Notes: generated by a model not told the origin, from the sequence alone. DNA of 64,000 nt from Anaerotruncus massiliensis (ex Togo et al. 2026) (GCF_900199635.1 NZ_LT962687.1:2852541-2916540), one strand, 5' to 3'; positions 45,461-53,689 are shown, numbered from the stretch's first letter. Numbers and translations: made by a program.

Positions 45461-45886
45461 ATGTTTGACCTGATGCCTTTTGAACGCAGAACCAGAAACC
45501 TCTCCAACTTCTTCGACGCCTTCGACAAGACGTTTTTCAGCGATTTCCCGGCGAGCTTCTCTGAGATCCGCACCGATATCCTCGACCAGGGCGACAAGTT
45601 CCTCCTCCAGGCGGAGCTGCCCGGCTTCGACAAGGAGGACATTAAGATCGACCTCAACGGCGACACCCTTTCGATCTCCGCCGAGCACAAGGCCGAGAGC
45701 GAGGAGAAGAAGGAGGACGGCTACGTCCGCCGCGAACGCCGCTACGGCTCCTTCGCGCGCAGCTTCGACGTCTCCGGCATCGACGTCGAAAAAATCAGCG
45801 CCGCGTATAAAAACGGCGTGCTCGAACTCGAGCTGCCCAAGAAGGTGCCCGCCCGGCCGCAGGCCCGCCAGATCGAGCTCAAATAA
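45461..45886 (+). CDS. hsp20: Hsp20 / alpha-crystallin small heat-shock protein
   Basis: 141 residues. The alpha-crystallin domain runs from about 32 (IRTDILDQGDKFLLQAELPG) to 130, with FDVSGIDVEKISAAYKNGVLELELPK near the end. An ATP-independent holdase. The CIRCE site upstream implies HrcA control, uncommon for Hsp20 compared with groE and dnaK but known. Single gene with its own terminator. Confidence 0.95.
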   Translation: MFDLMPFERRTRNLSNFFDAFDKTFFSDFPASFSEIRTDILDQGDKFLLQAELPGFDKEDIKIDLNGDTLSISAEHKAESEEKKEDGYVRRERRYGSFARSFDVSGIDVEKISAAYKNGVLELELPKKVPARPQARQIELK

Positions 45887-45902
45887 GCCCCCGGGCTTTT
45901 GG

Positions 45903-45937
45903 AATCCCCCGTCCGCGTCCGCGGGCGGGGGATTTCG
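45903..45937 (+). terminator. Terminator of hsp20
   Basis: AATCCCCCGTCCGC / GCGGGCGGGGGATT with one G-T pair, T3. Confidence 0.8.
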
Positions 45938-45987
45938 CATCCCCGTGCAAATATTTTCCCGGATACGACTTTTTCGCCGCGAATTTA

Positions 45988-45996
45988 TGCTATAAT
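45988..45996 (+). promoter_or_regulatory. Extended -10 promoter of the NYN gene
   Basis: TG-C-TATAAT without a good -35. The surrounding TTTATGCTATAATAA resembles that at 49996-50009. Confidence 0.5.
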
Positions 45997-46080
45997 AAAC
46001 GCAGGCCGTCAGCCAAAAGCCAATATCCGGCCGCGCAAGACGGCCCGCAAAGACCGAACTAGATCGATTGAGGTGAAGGA

Positions 46081-46923
46081 ATGGCAAGCGACAGCAAATT
46101 CGCGGTGCTTATCGATGCCGATAACATATCGGGAAAATACATCAAGATCATCCTGGACGAGATCTCCAACGACGGCATCGCCACCTATAAGCGCATCTAC
46201 GGCGACTGGACAAGCCCCGCGCTCGTCTCGTGGAAAAACGTCCTGCTCGACAACTCGATCCTGCCCATCCAGCAGTACAGCTACACCACCGGCAAGAACT
46301 CGACCGACTCGGCCATGATCATCGACGCGATGGACATCCTCTATTCGGGCCAGGTGGACGGCTTCTGCATCGTCTCATCGGACAGCGACTTCACCCGTCT
46401 GGCCGCCCGCCTGCGGGAGAGCGGCATGACCGTCGTGGGCATGGGGGAGCGCAAGACCCCCAAATCGTTCATCTCCGCCTGCAACCGGTTCAAATACCTC
46501 GATATCCTCGCGACCGCCGAGCAGAAGGAACCGGAAAAACCCGCCCAGCCGGAAAAGCCCAAGCAGCAGCCCAAGCAGGAGAAGGCCCGGCCCGCTCCCA
46601 AGCAGGAGCCGAAGCCCGAGCCCAGGCCGGAACCGGAGCCCGCGCCCGAGCCCTGCCCTGAGCCGGAGGAAAAGCAGATGACCGGCCTGCGCACGATCAA
46701 AAAGGCGATCCGCACGATCGTGGCGGAAAACTCGGACGAGGACGGCTGGCTCTTCATCGGCACGATCGGCAACCTGCTCGTCAAGCGGTACCCCGATTTT
46801 GACGTGCGCAACTTCGGCTTCTCCAAGCTCACCCCCTTCATCGAGTCGCTCGACCTCTTCGACATCAAGAGCGTGCGCACCCGCGACAGCAGCGTCAAGC
46901 TCATCTATGTGAAGCTCAAATGA
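46081..46923 (+). CDS. NYN-domain / OST-HTH (LOTUS) protein, LabA-like
   Basis: 280 residues. PIN-like NYN ribonuclease domain with the metal aspartates in VLIDADN (Asp12, Asp14), KNSTDSAMIIDAMD and IVSSDSDFTRL; then a Pro/Glu/Lys/Gln linker (about 155-200) and a C-terminal OST-HTH/LOTUS domain (LRTIKKAIRTIVAENSDEDG...KLTPFIESLDLFDI). Predicted RNA-binding nuclease. Stand-alone gene. Confidence 0.9.
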   Translation: MASDSKFAVLIDADNISGKYIKIILDEISNDGIATYKRIYGDWTSPALVSWKNVLLDNSILPIQQYSYTTGKNSTDSAMIIDAMDILYSGQVDGFCIVSSDSDFTRLAARLRESGMTVVGMGERKTPKSFISACNRFKYLDILATAEQKEPEKPAQPEKPKQQPKQEKARPAPKQEPKPEPRPEPEPAPEPCPEPEEKQMTGLRTIKKAIRTIVAENSDEDGWLFIGTIGNLLVKRYPDFDVRNFGFSKLTPFIESLDLFDIKSVRTRDSSVKLIYVKLK

Positions 46924-46929
46924 ATCGGG

Positions 46930-46963
46930 AACAGGCCGCCGCATCGCGCGGCGGCCTGTTTTG
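46930..46963 (+). terminator. Terminator of the NYN gene
   Basis: AACAGGCCGCCGC / GCGGCGGCCTGTT, loop ATCGC. Confidence 0.88.
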
Positions 46964-46969
46964 ATCTTC

Positions 46970-47175
46970 CTTTTTCTCTTGTAAAAGGGAAGCGAAAAAT
47001 ATGCCTGAAGGATTGGGCGTTCCGTGCTTTGCGAAGCGCGGCGCGGGGCTCTGCCCTGCGGCCTCGCCGCCTTGTCTCCGGCCCAAGAGCCGCCCTGCGG
47101 GCGGTTGGCCTCCGACACGCTTCGCTGCGGCTCAGTGTAAAAAGGCGGGCGAAATTTTTGATTGGGGGTAAAAGG
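46970..47175 (+). repeat. Dispersed repeat family 3, copy a, and cca leader
   Basis: CTTTTTCTCTTGTAAAAG then GGAAGCGAAAAATATGC and GGCGTTCCG (46974-47033) resemble 61548-61612. A G/C-rich palindromic part (GAGCCGCCCTGCGGGCGG near 47087) and AAAGGCGGGCGAAA follow. No gene. Confidence 0.6.
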
Positions 47176-48342
47176 ATGGAATTGGCGTTGTCGCGCGGCG
47201 CGGCGTATGTGCTGTGCGCCCTGCGCGCGGCGGGCTATGAGGCGTACGTCGTGGGCGGCTGCGTGCGCGACAGCCTGCTCGGCCGCAGGCCGGGCGATTG
47301 GGATGTGACCACCTCCGCGCTGCCGGAGGAGACGAAAGCGGTGTTTTCCGGGGCGCCCGTCATCGAGACGGGCGTCCGCCACGGCACCGTGGCCGTGCTC
47401 GTCGGCGGAGAGCCCGTCGAGATCACCACCTACCGGGTGGACGGCCCCTATTCCGACGGCCGCCGCCCCGACTCGGTCGCCTTTACCCGCAGCCTCCAGG
47501 AGGACCTCGCCCGCCGCGATTTCACGGTGAACGCGATGGCGTGGTCGCCGGGAACCGGCCTCGTCGACCCGTTCGGCGGGGTGGACGACTTGCGCGGAAA
47601 ATCGATCCGCTGCGTCGGGGACCCCGCGCGGCGGTTTCAGGAGGACGCACTGCGCATCCTGCGCGCCCTGCGCTTCTCCTCGTCGCTCGGCTTTTCCATC
47701 GAGGCCGAAACCGCCGCCGCCCTGCGCGCGGACCGCGCGCGGCTCGAGAAGGTGTCGGCGGAGCGGATCGCGGCGGAGCTTGTCAAGCTCGTGTGCGGAG
47801 CCGGCGCCCCCCGCGTCCTGCGGGAGTTCCCCGAGGTGGTCGCGCGGGTCCTGCCCGGGTGGGACTGCGACCCGGACGCGCTCGGGCGTGCGTCGGCCGA
47901 TCCCGCCGTGCGGCTGGCGATGCTCTTTTCCACGGAGGCAGACGCGGAAGCGGCCCTGCGCCGCCTCAAATTCGACCGCGGAACGATCCGCGCCGCAAAG
48001 GCCCTTCTCGCCTTCCGGACAGCGCCGCTCACGGAAGACCGCCCGGCGGTGCGGCGGATGCTGCGGAAGCTCGGGCCGGCGGCCTTCCGCCGCCTGCTCG
48101 CGATGCGCGCGGCGTACGGGGAACCGCTCGCCGGCGTGGAGCGCGCGCTCGGCGAAGTGCTGGAGGAGGGCGACTGCTGGTCGCTCGACGCGCTCGCGGT
48201 GAAGGGCGGGGACCTGCTCGCGGCGGGCGTGCCCGCCGGGCCGGAGCTCGGCCGGACGCTCGCGGCGCTGCTCGACGCGGTGATCGACGGGCGCTGCCCG
48301 AACGAGCGCGCCGCGCTCTTGGAGCTTGTTCCCCCTCAATAA
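47176..48342 (+). CDS. cca: CCA tRNA nucleotidyltransferase
   Basis: 388 residues. Class II nucleotidyltransferase head: AYVVGGCVRDSLLGRRPGDWD with the metal pair Asp41/Asp43, ARRDFTVNAMAW, GDPARRFQEDALRILRALRF and the helical body. It adds or repairs the 3' CCA of tRNAs; splitting into A-adding and CC-adding forms cannot be excluded. The ATG at 47176 follows AAAGG. The HD domain seen in some homologues is absent. Confidence 0.95.
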   Translation: MELALSRGAAYVLCALRAAGYEAYVVGGCVRDSLLGRRPGDWDVTTSALPEETKAVFSGAPVIETGVRHGTVAVLVGGEPVEITTYRVDGPYSDGRRPDSVAFTRSLQEDLARRDFTVNAMAWSPGTGLVDPFGGVDDLRGKSIRCVGDPARRFQEDALRILRALRFSSSLGFSIEAETAAALRADRARLEKVSAERIAAELVKLVCGAGAPRVLREFPEVVARVLPGWDCDPDALGRASADPAVRLAMLFSTEADAEAALRRLKFDRGTIRAAKALLAFRTAPLTEDRPAVRRMLRKLGPAAFRRLLAMRAAYGEPLAGVERALGEVLEEGDCWSLDALAVKGGDLLAAGVPAGPELGRTLAALLDAVIDGRCPNERAALLELVPPQ

Positions 48343-48416
48343 AAGTTTTCGTCCGCCTTTTTCAAAAGGCGGCGGGTGAGAAAAAGCCCGGCATCCAGAG
48401 GATGCCGGGCTTTTTC
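48341..48416 (+). terminator. Repeat-derived hairpin and terminator after cca
   Basis: GTTTTCGTCCGCC then GCCTTTTTCAAAAGGC (48358-48371), followed by AAAAAGCCCGGCATCC/GATGCCGGGCTTTTT at 48381-48415. The first part resembles segments near 61612-61640. Confidence 0.85.
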
Positions 48417-48500
48417 GAGGGCGGAGCCCTTAACCCGGGCCCGCAGGCCCTGCTTCAGGCGCTTTTTCCGCTTCCCTTTTTCAAGAAAAAAGGGGAGATC

Positions 48501-48541
48501 ATAAGGGGCGGTTCCCATCGGGAACCGCCCCTTATCTCTTT
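48501..48541. terminator. Bidirectional terminator before the CcdA-TlpA gene end
   Basis: ATAAGGGGCGGTTCCC / GGGAACCGCCCCTTAT, loop ATC, with T-rich sequence on both outer sides. Confidence 0.9.
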
Positions 48542-48546
48542 TTCGA

Positions 48547-49851
48547 TTATTCCGTGCGCTTGCCGTCGAGGGTCTGCTGGATGACGCTCTGCATCATCTC
48601 CTTGGTCATCGCGCCGGGCGCGTAGCCGAAGACGGTGCCGTCCGCCGAGATCATGAAGGTCGTCGGGAAGGCGCTGATGCCGTACTGCGCGAAGACGTCG
48701 CCCGTCGTGTCCATCACGGTCGGAAAGGTGTAGCCCTTGTCGGAGAGGAAGGCCGCGATCTCCTCGGGCGATTTGTCCTGCCCGTAGGGGTTTTCGTCCG
48801 TTTTGGGGTTGGCGACGCCCAAAAAGATCACGTCCCCGGTATTTTCACCGTACTCCTTGTAGAGCTCCTCGATGTGGGGCATCTCCTTCTGGCAGGGCGG
48901 GCACCAGGTCGCCCAGAAGTTGAGGAAGACCACCTTGCCCTTGTAGTCGGAGAGGGTATGGGTGTTGCCGTCCTGGTCGACGAGGGTGAAGCCGGGCGCG
49001 ACCGGCGCGGGCGGGGCGTCCTCCCGGGAGGACGCCCCGGAGGAAGGCGCCCCGCTCGGCGCGGGAGACTCGGACGAGACGGGCGCCGCGGGCTCGCTCT
49101 GGGTGGTTCCGGAATCGGGGATGCGCGGGGCGCTCAGGTAACTGGTGATGCCGTTCATCCAGCCGGTGAAGGTCATGATTCCGATGATGATGAGCAGCAC
49201 GCCGCCCGCCTTGATCGTGTATTTCATGAGCTTCTGGTTGCGGCGCAGAAAGCCGAGCGCCTGGGTGGTGAAGAGGCCGAGCGCGAGGAAGGGGAGTACG
49301 AAGCCGAGCGCGTAGACGAGCACAAGCAGGTTGCCCGCGAGGGCGCTTTTCGCGCCCGAGGCGAGGATGAGCACCGACGAGAGGGCGGGCCCGACGCAGG
49401 GGGTCCACGCGAAGGAGAAGGTAAAGCCCATGATGAAGGCGGCGACGGGGGTCATCTTTTTGCCGGCGACGTTGAGGTGGAACTTGTGCTCCCGCTGGAG
49501 GAATTTCAGCTCGAAGAAGCCGACCTGCACGAGGCCGAGCAGGAGGATGACGATGCCGCCGATGCGGGAGAAGAGGGTGCGGTGGCCGCTGAAGAAGGTA
49601 CCGACAGCGGTGAAGCCGATGCCCAGCAGGAAGAAGGCAAAGGAGATTCCCAGCACAAAGAAGAGAGTATGCAGCATCACCCGGCTCCGCCTGTAGATGG
49701 GATTTCCGTTTTCGTCCCGTTCGCCGCTGCCCGCGAGATAGCTGACGTAGATGGGGATGAGCGGGATGACGCAGGGGGAAAAGAAAGAGAGCAGCCCCTC
49801 CAGGAAGACGAGGAGAAAGCTGATGTGTTCGGTGGTGGCAAAGCCCTGCAT
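48547..49851 (-). CDS. CcdA-TlpA fusion: membrane thiol transporter plus thioredoxin domain
   Basis: 434 residues. Residues 1-240 form a CcdA/DsbD-beta-like six-helix domain with the two conserved helix cysteines (SFFSPCVIPLIP and AWTPCVGPALSSV). A Ser/Ala/Pro linker (245-280) leads to a TlpA/ResA-like thioredoxin domain with WCPPC at 316-320 and cis-Pro region SAFPTTFMI. Electrons would pass from cytoplasmic thioredoxin through the membrane to the attached extracellular reductase. No cytochrome c genes are nearby. Strong promoter upstream. Confidence 0.93.
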   Translation of the reverse strand: MQGFATTEHISFLLVFLEGLLSFFSPCVIPLIPIYVSYLAGSGERDENGNPIYRRSRVMLHTLFFVLGISFAFFLLGIGFTAVGTFFSGHRTLFSRIGGIVILLLGLVQVGFFELKFLQREHKFHLNVAGKKMTPVAAFIMGFTFSFAWTPCVGPALSSVLILASGAKSALAGNLLVLVYALGFVLPFLALGLFTTQALGFLRRNQKLMKYTIKAGGVLLIIIGIMTFTGWMNGITSYLSAPRIPDSGTTQSEPAAPVSSESPAPSGAPSSGASSREDAPPAPVAPGFTLVDQDGNTHTLSDYKGKVVFLNFWATWCPPCQKEMPHIEELYKEYGENTGDVIFLGVANPKTDENPYGQDKSPEEIAAFLSDKGYTFPTVMDTTGDVFAQYGISAFPTTFMISADGTVFGYAPGAMTKEMMQSVIQQTLDGKRTE

Positions 49852-49891
49852 GCGGATTCCTCACAATCTGTAATTTAAATTATTGCAGTTA

Positions 49892-49930
49892 GGATAGTGA
49901 TATTATATCCGCTCGCGGGAAATTTGTCAA
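49892..49930 (-). promoter_or_regulatory. Consensus promoter with inverted repeat, ccdA-tlpA
   Basis: On the minus strand TTGACA (plus 49925-49930), 17 bp, TATAAT (plus 49902-49907). GGATA-N9-TATCC (49892-49910) spans the -10. A second imperfect repeat CTGTAATTT...ATTGCAG lies at 49868-49888. Likely repressor sites. Confidence 0.8.
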
Positions 49931-49998
49931 CCGCCCGGGCAGGATAAAAGATGACGGAATTGTAAATTCTCGGGAGGGTTCGCATTTCGCGCGGTTTA

Positions 49999-50007
49999 TG
50001 TTATAAT
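49999..50007 (+). promoter_or_regulatory. Extended -10 promoter of the CPBP gene
   Basis: TG-T-TATAAT, 150 bp before the start; no clear -35. Confidence 0.5.
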
Positions 50008-50159
50008 AAGCGCGGGCGATCGGCCGAATGCCGGCAGCGTCCGCCCGTGGCGAACGGCGCGCGGCGCGCAGGCCCCACAGCCCCGCCGCCGTGCGATATG
50101 ACGCGGAGAGAAACCCGGGCCGCCCGCGCGGCCTTTTTGATAGACAAGGGGACAAGCCC

Positions 50160-51152
50160 ATGTGCCAATACCAGCAGCAGGCGCCGGAATTCCGGCCTGG
50201 CCCGGCGGAGGCGGCCTCGCGCCTGCGGATGCAGAGCGCGCTGCTTTCGCTCACCATCATCGTCAACATCCTCTGCCTCTACCTCGTCCAGTCGGACACG
50301 GTCATCGGCTGGATCGTCGGCGCGCTCGACCGCGCCGGCGCGGGGCAGCGCGGCTTCGCCATCGCCAACGAGCTCTTCTCGCTGGCGGTCTACCTGACCG
50401 TCTTCCTGCTGCCCTACCTCGCCTACGCGAAGGTGCTCGGCTTCCGGCTGCGGCAGGTCCCGCACGATCCGCCCCATCCGCCCATCCTCGCCGCCTCGGC
50501 GGCGGTCGTGCTGGGGCTTTCGGTCATCGGGGTGCTCCTTTCGCTGGCCGCGTCGATTTTTTTCTCCTTCTTCGGGCTGCTGCCCGCCGACCTGCCGATG
50601 GAGATCCCCGGCGACCCGGCCGCCGCCGCGCTCTACATCTTCAACGCCACCGCCCTGCCCGCCCTCATCGAGGAATTCACCTACCGCGGCGTGGTGCTCG
50701 GCTCCCTGCGCCCCTTTGGGGACCGGTTCGCGATTGTCGTGTCGGCGCTGCTCTTCGGGCTGCTCCACCGCAATATGGTCCAGTTCCCCAACGCCTTCCT
50801 GCTGGGCGCGGCGCTCGGCTACTTCATGGTCAAGACCAACTCGATCTGGACGAGCATGGCCATCCACTTCCTCAACAATTTCCTGGTCGTCCTGCTTTCG
50901 ATCGTCACCGTCAACATGAGCGACCTTGGGACGCTGGCCCTGCAGGGGCTGGAATTCCTCGTCTACCTGGGCGCCGGCGGGCTCGGCTTCTGGTATCTCT
51001 TTCAGAAGCTCGCGCTGGACGGTTCCCTGCGCCCCTGCGGCTGCCCGCTGCGGGAGCGGACCCGCTACCGCAGGTTTTTCGTGAACTTCCCGATGCTCCT
51101 GCTGCTGGCGCTCTACCTGCGGATCTTTTACCTGAGCTTTACAAGGATGTGA
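50160..51152 (+). CDS. CPBP-family intramembrane metalloprotease
   Basis: 330 residues, about eight membrane helices. CPBP motifs: EEFTYRG (Glu171-Glu172, Arg176), FGLLHRN (His203) and AIHFLNN (His236). Relatives (Abi, Rce1-like) cleave membrane substrates or act in bacteriocin immunity. The short Cys-rich loop CGCP near the C-terminus is unusual. Five bases separate it from tadA. Confidence 0.9.
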   Translation: MCQYQQQAPEFRPGPAEAASRLRMQSALLSLTIIVNILCLYLVQSDTVIGWIVGALDRAGAGQRGFAIANELFSLAVYLTVFLLPYLAYAKVLGFRLRQVPHDPPHPPILAASAAVVLGLSVIGVLLSLAASIFFSFFGLLPADLPMEIPGDPAAAALYIFNATALPALIEEFTYRGVVLGSLRPFGDRFAIVVSALLFGLLHRNMVQFPNAFLLGAALGYFMVKTNSIWTSMAIHFLNNFLVVLLSIVTVNMSDLGTLALQGLEFLVYLGAGGLGFWYLFQKLALDGSLRPCGCPLRERTRYRRFFVNFPMLLLLALYLRIFYLSFTRM

Positions 51153-51157
51153 CCGAC

Positions 51158-51613
51158 ATGCGGACCGATGAATCCTACATGTCCCTCGCGCTCGAGCTGG
51201 CGCGGGAGGCCGCGAGGCTGGGCGAGGTGCCGGTGGGCGCGGTTGCGGTGTGGGACGGCGAGGTCGTCGGCACCGGCTTCAACCGCCGCGAGACGGGCAA
51301 AAACGCGCTGGCGCACGCCGAGCTCGAGGCGATCGACGCGGCCTGCCGGAAGCTCGGCGGCTGGCGGCTGCACCGGTGCGACCTCTATGTCACCCTCGAG
51401 CCCTGCCCGATGTGCGCGGGCGCGATCGTCAACGCCCGCATCCGCCGGGTGGTGTTCGGCACGCGCGACCCCAAGGCGGGCTGCTTCGGCTCGGTGAGCG
51501 ACTTTGCCGCGCTCCCCTTCAACCACCGCCCCGAGGTGGTCGGGGGCGTGCTCGCGGAGGCGTGCGCGGCGGAGCTCTCCGCCTTCTTCCAAAGATTGCG
51601 TAGCTGTCGATAA
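51158..51613 (+). CDS. tadA: tRNA-specific adenosine deaminase
   Basis: 151 residues. Zinc and catalytic residues: HAE (His53, Glu55) and PCPMCAGAI (Cys83, Cys86), plus the tRNA-contact tail. Converts A34 of tRNA(Arg) to inosine. The ATG follows AAGGATG at a suitable distance. In many Firmicutes the SRP RNA and dnaX follow tadA; here they do not. Confidence 0.95.
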   Translation: MRTDESYMSLALELAREAARLGEVPVGAVAVWDGEVVGTGFNRRETGKNALAHAELEAIDAACRKLGGWRLHRCDLYVTLEPCPMCAGAIVNARIRRVVFGTRDPKAGCFGSVSDFAALPFNHRPEVVGGVLAEACAAELSAFFQRLRSCR

Positions 51614-51621
51614 AAATATCA

Positions 51622-51646
51622 AAACGGACACAATATCTTGTGTCCG
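51622..51646 (+). terminator. Hairpin after tadA
   Basis: ACGGACACAA / TTGTGTCCGT with loop TATC, ending in TCACAATTT. Weak T tract. Confidence 0.55.
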
Positions 51647-51680
51647 TTCACAATTTGTTCACCAATTGGAGGGGCGGGTG

Positions 51681-51790
51681 TGTTATAATAACCCCTAGAA
51701 ACTCAGCGTTTCTAAGTTAATCCCCCCTCCTTGATTTTATCTCCAGATCACTTCACCTGTCAGCGGGCCGCGAGGCTCGTCTTTTTTTTG
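51681..51790 (+). ncRNA. Candidate small RNA with its own promoter and terminator
   Basis: Extended -10 TG-T-TATAAT at 51681-51689. A transcript starting near 51696 would fold TAGAAAC/GTTTCTA (51695-51713), contain C-rich CCCCCCTCC, and end in a 7-bp stem capped by a GCGA tetraloop (51763-51780) followed by T8. No ATG-started frame of note. Total length about 95 nt. Confidence 0.45.
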
Positions 51791-51816
51791 CTCCGCGCCC
51801 TCCGGCGGCGCGGCGT

Positions 51817-51853
51817 GAAAACCGCCTCCCGCGGCGCGGAAGGCGGTTTTTTC
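51817..51853. terminator. Terminator of the nitrilase pair
   Basis: AAAACCGCCT / AGGCGGTTTT with T6 on + and T4 on -. Confidence 0.8.
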
Positions 51854-51857
51854 TGTT

Positions 51858-52901
51858 TCAGCCGAGCAGCGGCAGCTTGCCGCAGTAGCGGTAGCTGTGC
51901 AGGTAGTCCTCCGCGAGGAAGGAGGCGTTCGGCTCCCCCTCGATGACCGCGAGGTGCAGCTTTTCCAGGTTGGTGCGCGCCGCGAGCGCGCACGCCTGCG
52001 GGCCGTCCGCGAGGGCGACCACGCCGTTTTTGCCCGGCGTGGCATCGAGCGGGGCGAAGATGCCGCACCGCGCCGCGCCGCCGGAGGCGTAGCAGGCGTA
52101 GAGCGCGTAGACGCCGTTTTCATTGGCGCGGCAGCGCAGCAGGTCGGGCAGGATGCCGCCGCCCACGCCGGGGACGGCGATGAGCCGCGCGCCCTGCTCC
52201 CGCAGGATTTTGAAGCACTCGAAGTAATAGGCGTCCGTCCCGAGCACGACGCCGATCGGGCCGACGGCGGTCTCGACCGGCTCGATGAGTCCGGAGGGCT
52301 CGACGCCGAGCGCCCGGTCGGGCCCGATCGCGCAGATCTTTTCCTGCGCGCCCGCGGGCTGCCCGTCGGGGCCGAAGACGACGCACCGGTTGATCAGCCG
52401 CCCCTCCTCCCAGAAGAGGGCGCTGCCCGCCACGAGGTAGACGTGCTGAAGGCGGGCAACCGTGCTGAAGGTATACATGTAGAGCTCGTAGAGGTAGCCG
52501 TGAAGCGCCGCGGCAACCGGCTCCAGCCGTCCGTCCACGGGCTGCGGGAAGGGGCCGTCTAGGGCGGGCAGGGTCCCGCCGAACATCCAGCGGAGCATCC
52601 GCTTCCAGCCGGGGACGGTCGTGAGGGGGGCCAGCCCCACGTACTCGGGAAAGACGACGACCTGCGCGCCCGCGTCGACCGCGGATTTGGCCAGCCGGTA
52701 GATCTCCCCCGCGTAGTCCTTCCAGTCCCGGTAGGCGCGGGGCGCAAGCTGCACGGCCGCCCCGCGCACCGCCTCCGGGGCGGCGAATTCGGCGTTGCGC
52801 CGGTCGGTCTCCCCCTTGCCCTCGAGGAAGGCGGCGATCTTTTTCGGCGTGGCCGCGAAGGACAGCCGGAAGGTCAGCAGCCCCAGAATCGCTTTCCACA
52901 T
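51858..52901 (-). CDS. Nitrilase-superfamily protein lacking the catalytic Cys
   Basis: 347 residues. The carbon-nitrogen hydrolase fold is clear (AQVVVFPEYVGL, VFGPDGQPAGAQEKICA, PIGVVLGTDAYYFE). Glu86 and Lys188 of the Glu-Lys-Cys triad are present, but the nucleophile position is Gly221 (VVLGTD where active enzymes have ICYD). A hydrophobic start (residues 4-17) could anchor it. It is downstream of a paralogue that keeps the Cys but lacks the other two, so they may work together or both be inactive. Confidence 0.85.
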   Translation of the reverse strand: MWKAILGLLTFRLSFAATPKKIAAFLEGKGETDRRNAEFAAPEAVRGAAVQLAPRAYRDWKDYAGEIYRLAKSAVDAGAQVVVFPEYVGLAPLTTVPGWKRMLRWMFGGTLPALDGPFPQPVDGRLEPVAAALHGYLYELYMYTFSTVARLQHVYLVAGSALFWEEGRLINRCVVFGPDGQPAGAQEKICAIGPDRALGVEPSGLIEPVETAVGPIGVVLGTDAYYFECFKILREQGARLIAVPGVGGGILPDLLRCRANENGVYALYACYASGGAARCGIFAPLDATPGKNGVVALADGPQACALAARTNLEKLHLAVIEGEPNASFLAEDYLHSYRYCGKLPLLG

Positions 52902-52905
52902 GCGG

Positions 52906-53610
52906 CTACCTCCCCAGTTCGGCGGCGTAGTTCTCCACGAGCGCCGGGTTGATCTGTTCCATCAGCTCGAACCGGGCGCGGATCTCGTCGAGCCGCTCCA
53001 TGTTGAGCGCGAACCGCACGGGCAGCGCGTCGGTGCGCCGCACCAGGTATCCGTCCCCCGCGCGGGTGACGGGCGCGGGGCAGCAGACCACCGCGCCGCC
53101 CGCCGCGAAGTTCGCGACATAGACGTTGTTGCTCTGCGCGGCGTTCCAGACAGTGCAGAGAACGCGCTCGGGGGTCTCCTCCGCCGGGTCGAGGCACTGC
53201 ACCGAGAGGACGGCGTCCGCCCCCTTGAGCGCGGCGGTCCGGAGGACCTGCGGGTGGTAGATGTCCGCGTCGACGCAGAGGAAGAGGTTTCCCAGCTCGG
53301 TGTGCACGACCTCGGCCCGCTCCCCCGGGCGCAGCGCGCCCCGCAGCGGGAGGGAGAGGTGCAGGGCGGGCTGGCGGCAGAGCGCCTGCCCGTCGGGCCC
53401 GAGCAGGCAGAGGCAGAGGTTCCCCTCGTGCACGAAAAGGCCGCTCACGAGGTGGACGCGGTGCTCCCTGGCATAGCGCACGCACCGCGACAGGTGGCGG
53501 CGCAGGTCCGCGCCGTCAAAATGGATGCCGCCGTCCGCCAGCAGCACCAGCTTCGCGTCCTCCGAGGGGGGCTGGAAGGGGGGGCGTATTTCAATCGGGA
53601 AAAGCTCCAT
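52906..53610 (-). CDS. Nitrilase-superfamily protein with Cys but altered Glu and Lys
   Basis: 234 residues. Recognisable by LVLLADGGIHF, LLGPDGQALCRQ, LFLCVDADIYHPQVLR and ALKGADAVLSV. The nucleophile Cys112 is kept, but the Glu position is Asp26 and the Lys position is Ala82 (same spacing from GPDG as Lys188 of the downstream paralogue). The separation from that gene is four bases, so they are co-transcribed. Confidence 0.83.
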   Translation of the reverse strand: MELFPIEIRPPFQPPSEDAKLVLLADGGIHFDGADLRRHLSRCVRYAREHRVHLVSGLFVHEGNLCLCLLGPDGQALCRQPALHLSLPLRGALRPGERAEVVHTELGNLFLCVDADIYHPQVLRTAALKGADAVLSVQCLDPAEETPERVLCTVWNAAQSNNVYVANFAAGGAVVCCPAPVTRAGDGYLVRRTDALPVRFALNMERLDEIRARFELMEQINPALVENYAAELGR

Positions 53611-53660
53611 GCGGATTCCTTTCTTTCGCCGCGGGGCGGCGCCGTTGGTTTCTTGCGTTT

Positions 53661-53689
53661 ATCATACCATCCGCGCCCGCGGATTGCAA
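53661..53689 (-). promoter_or_regulatory. Promoter of the nitrilase pair
   Basis: On the minus strand TTGCAA (plus 53684-53689), 17 bp, TATGAT (plus 53661-53666) with extended TGG. Confidence 0.75.

Noticed and set aside
51614-51857. Search for the SRP (4.5S/6S-like) RNA after tadA
   Set aside because: The conserved SRP loop and domain IV sequences were not found; the region is reported only as a candidate small RNA.
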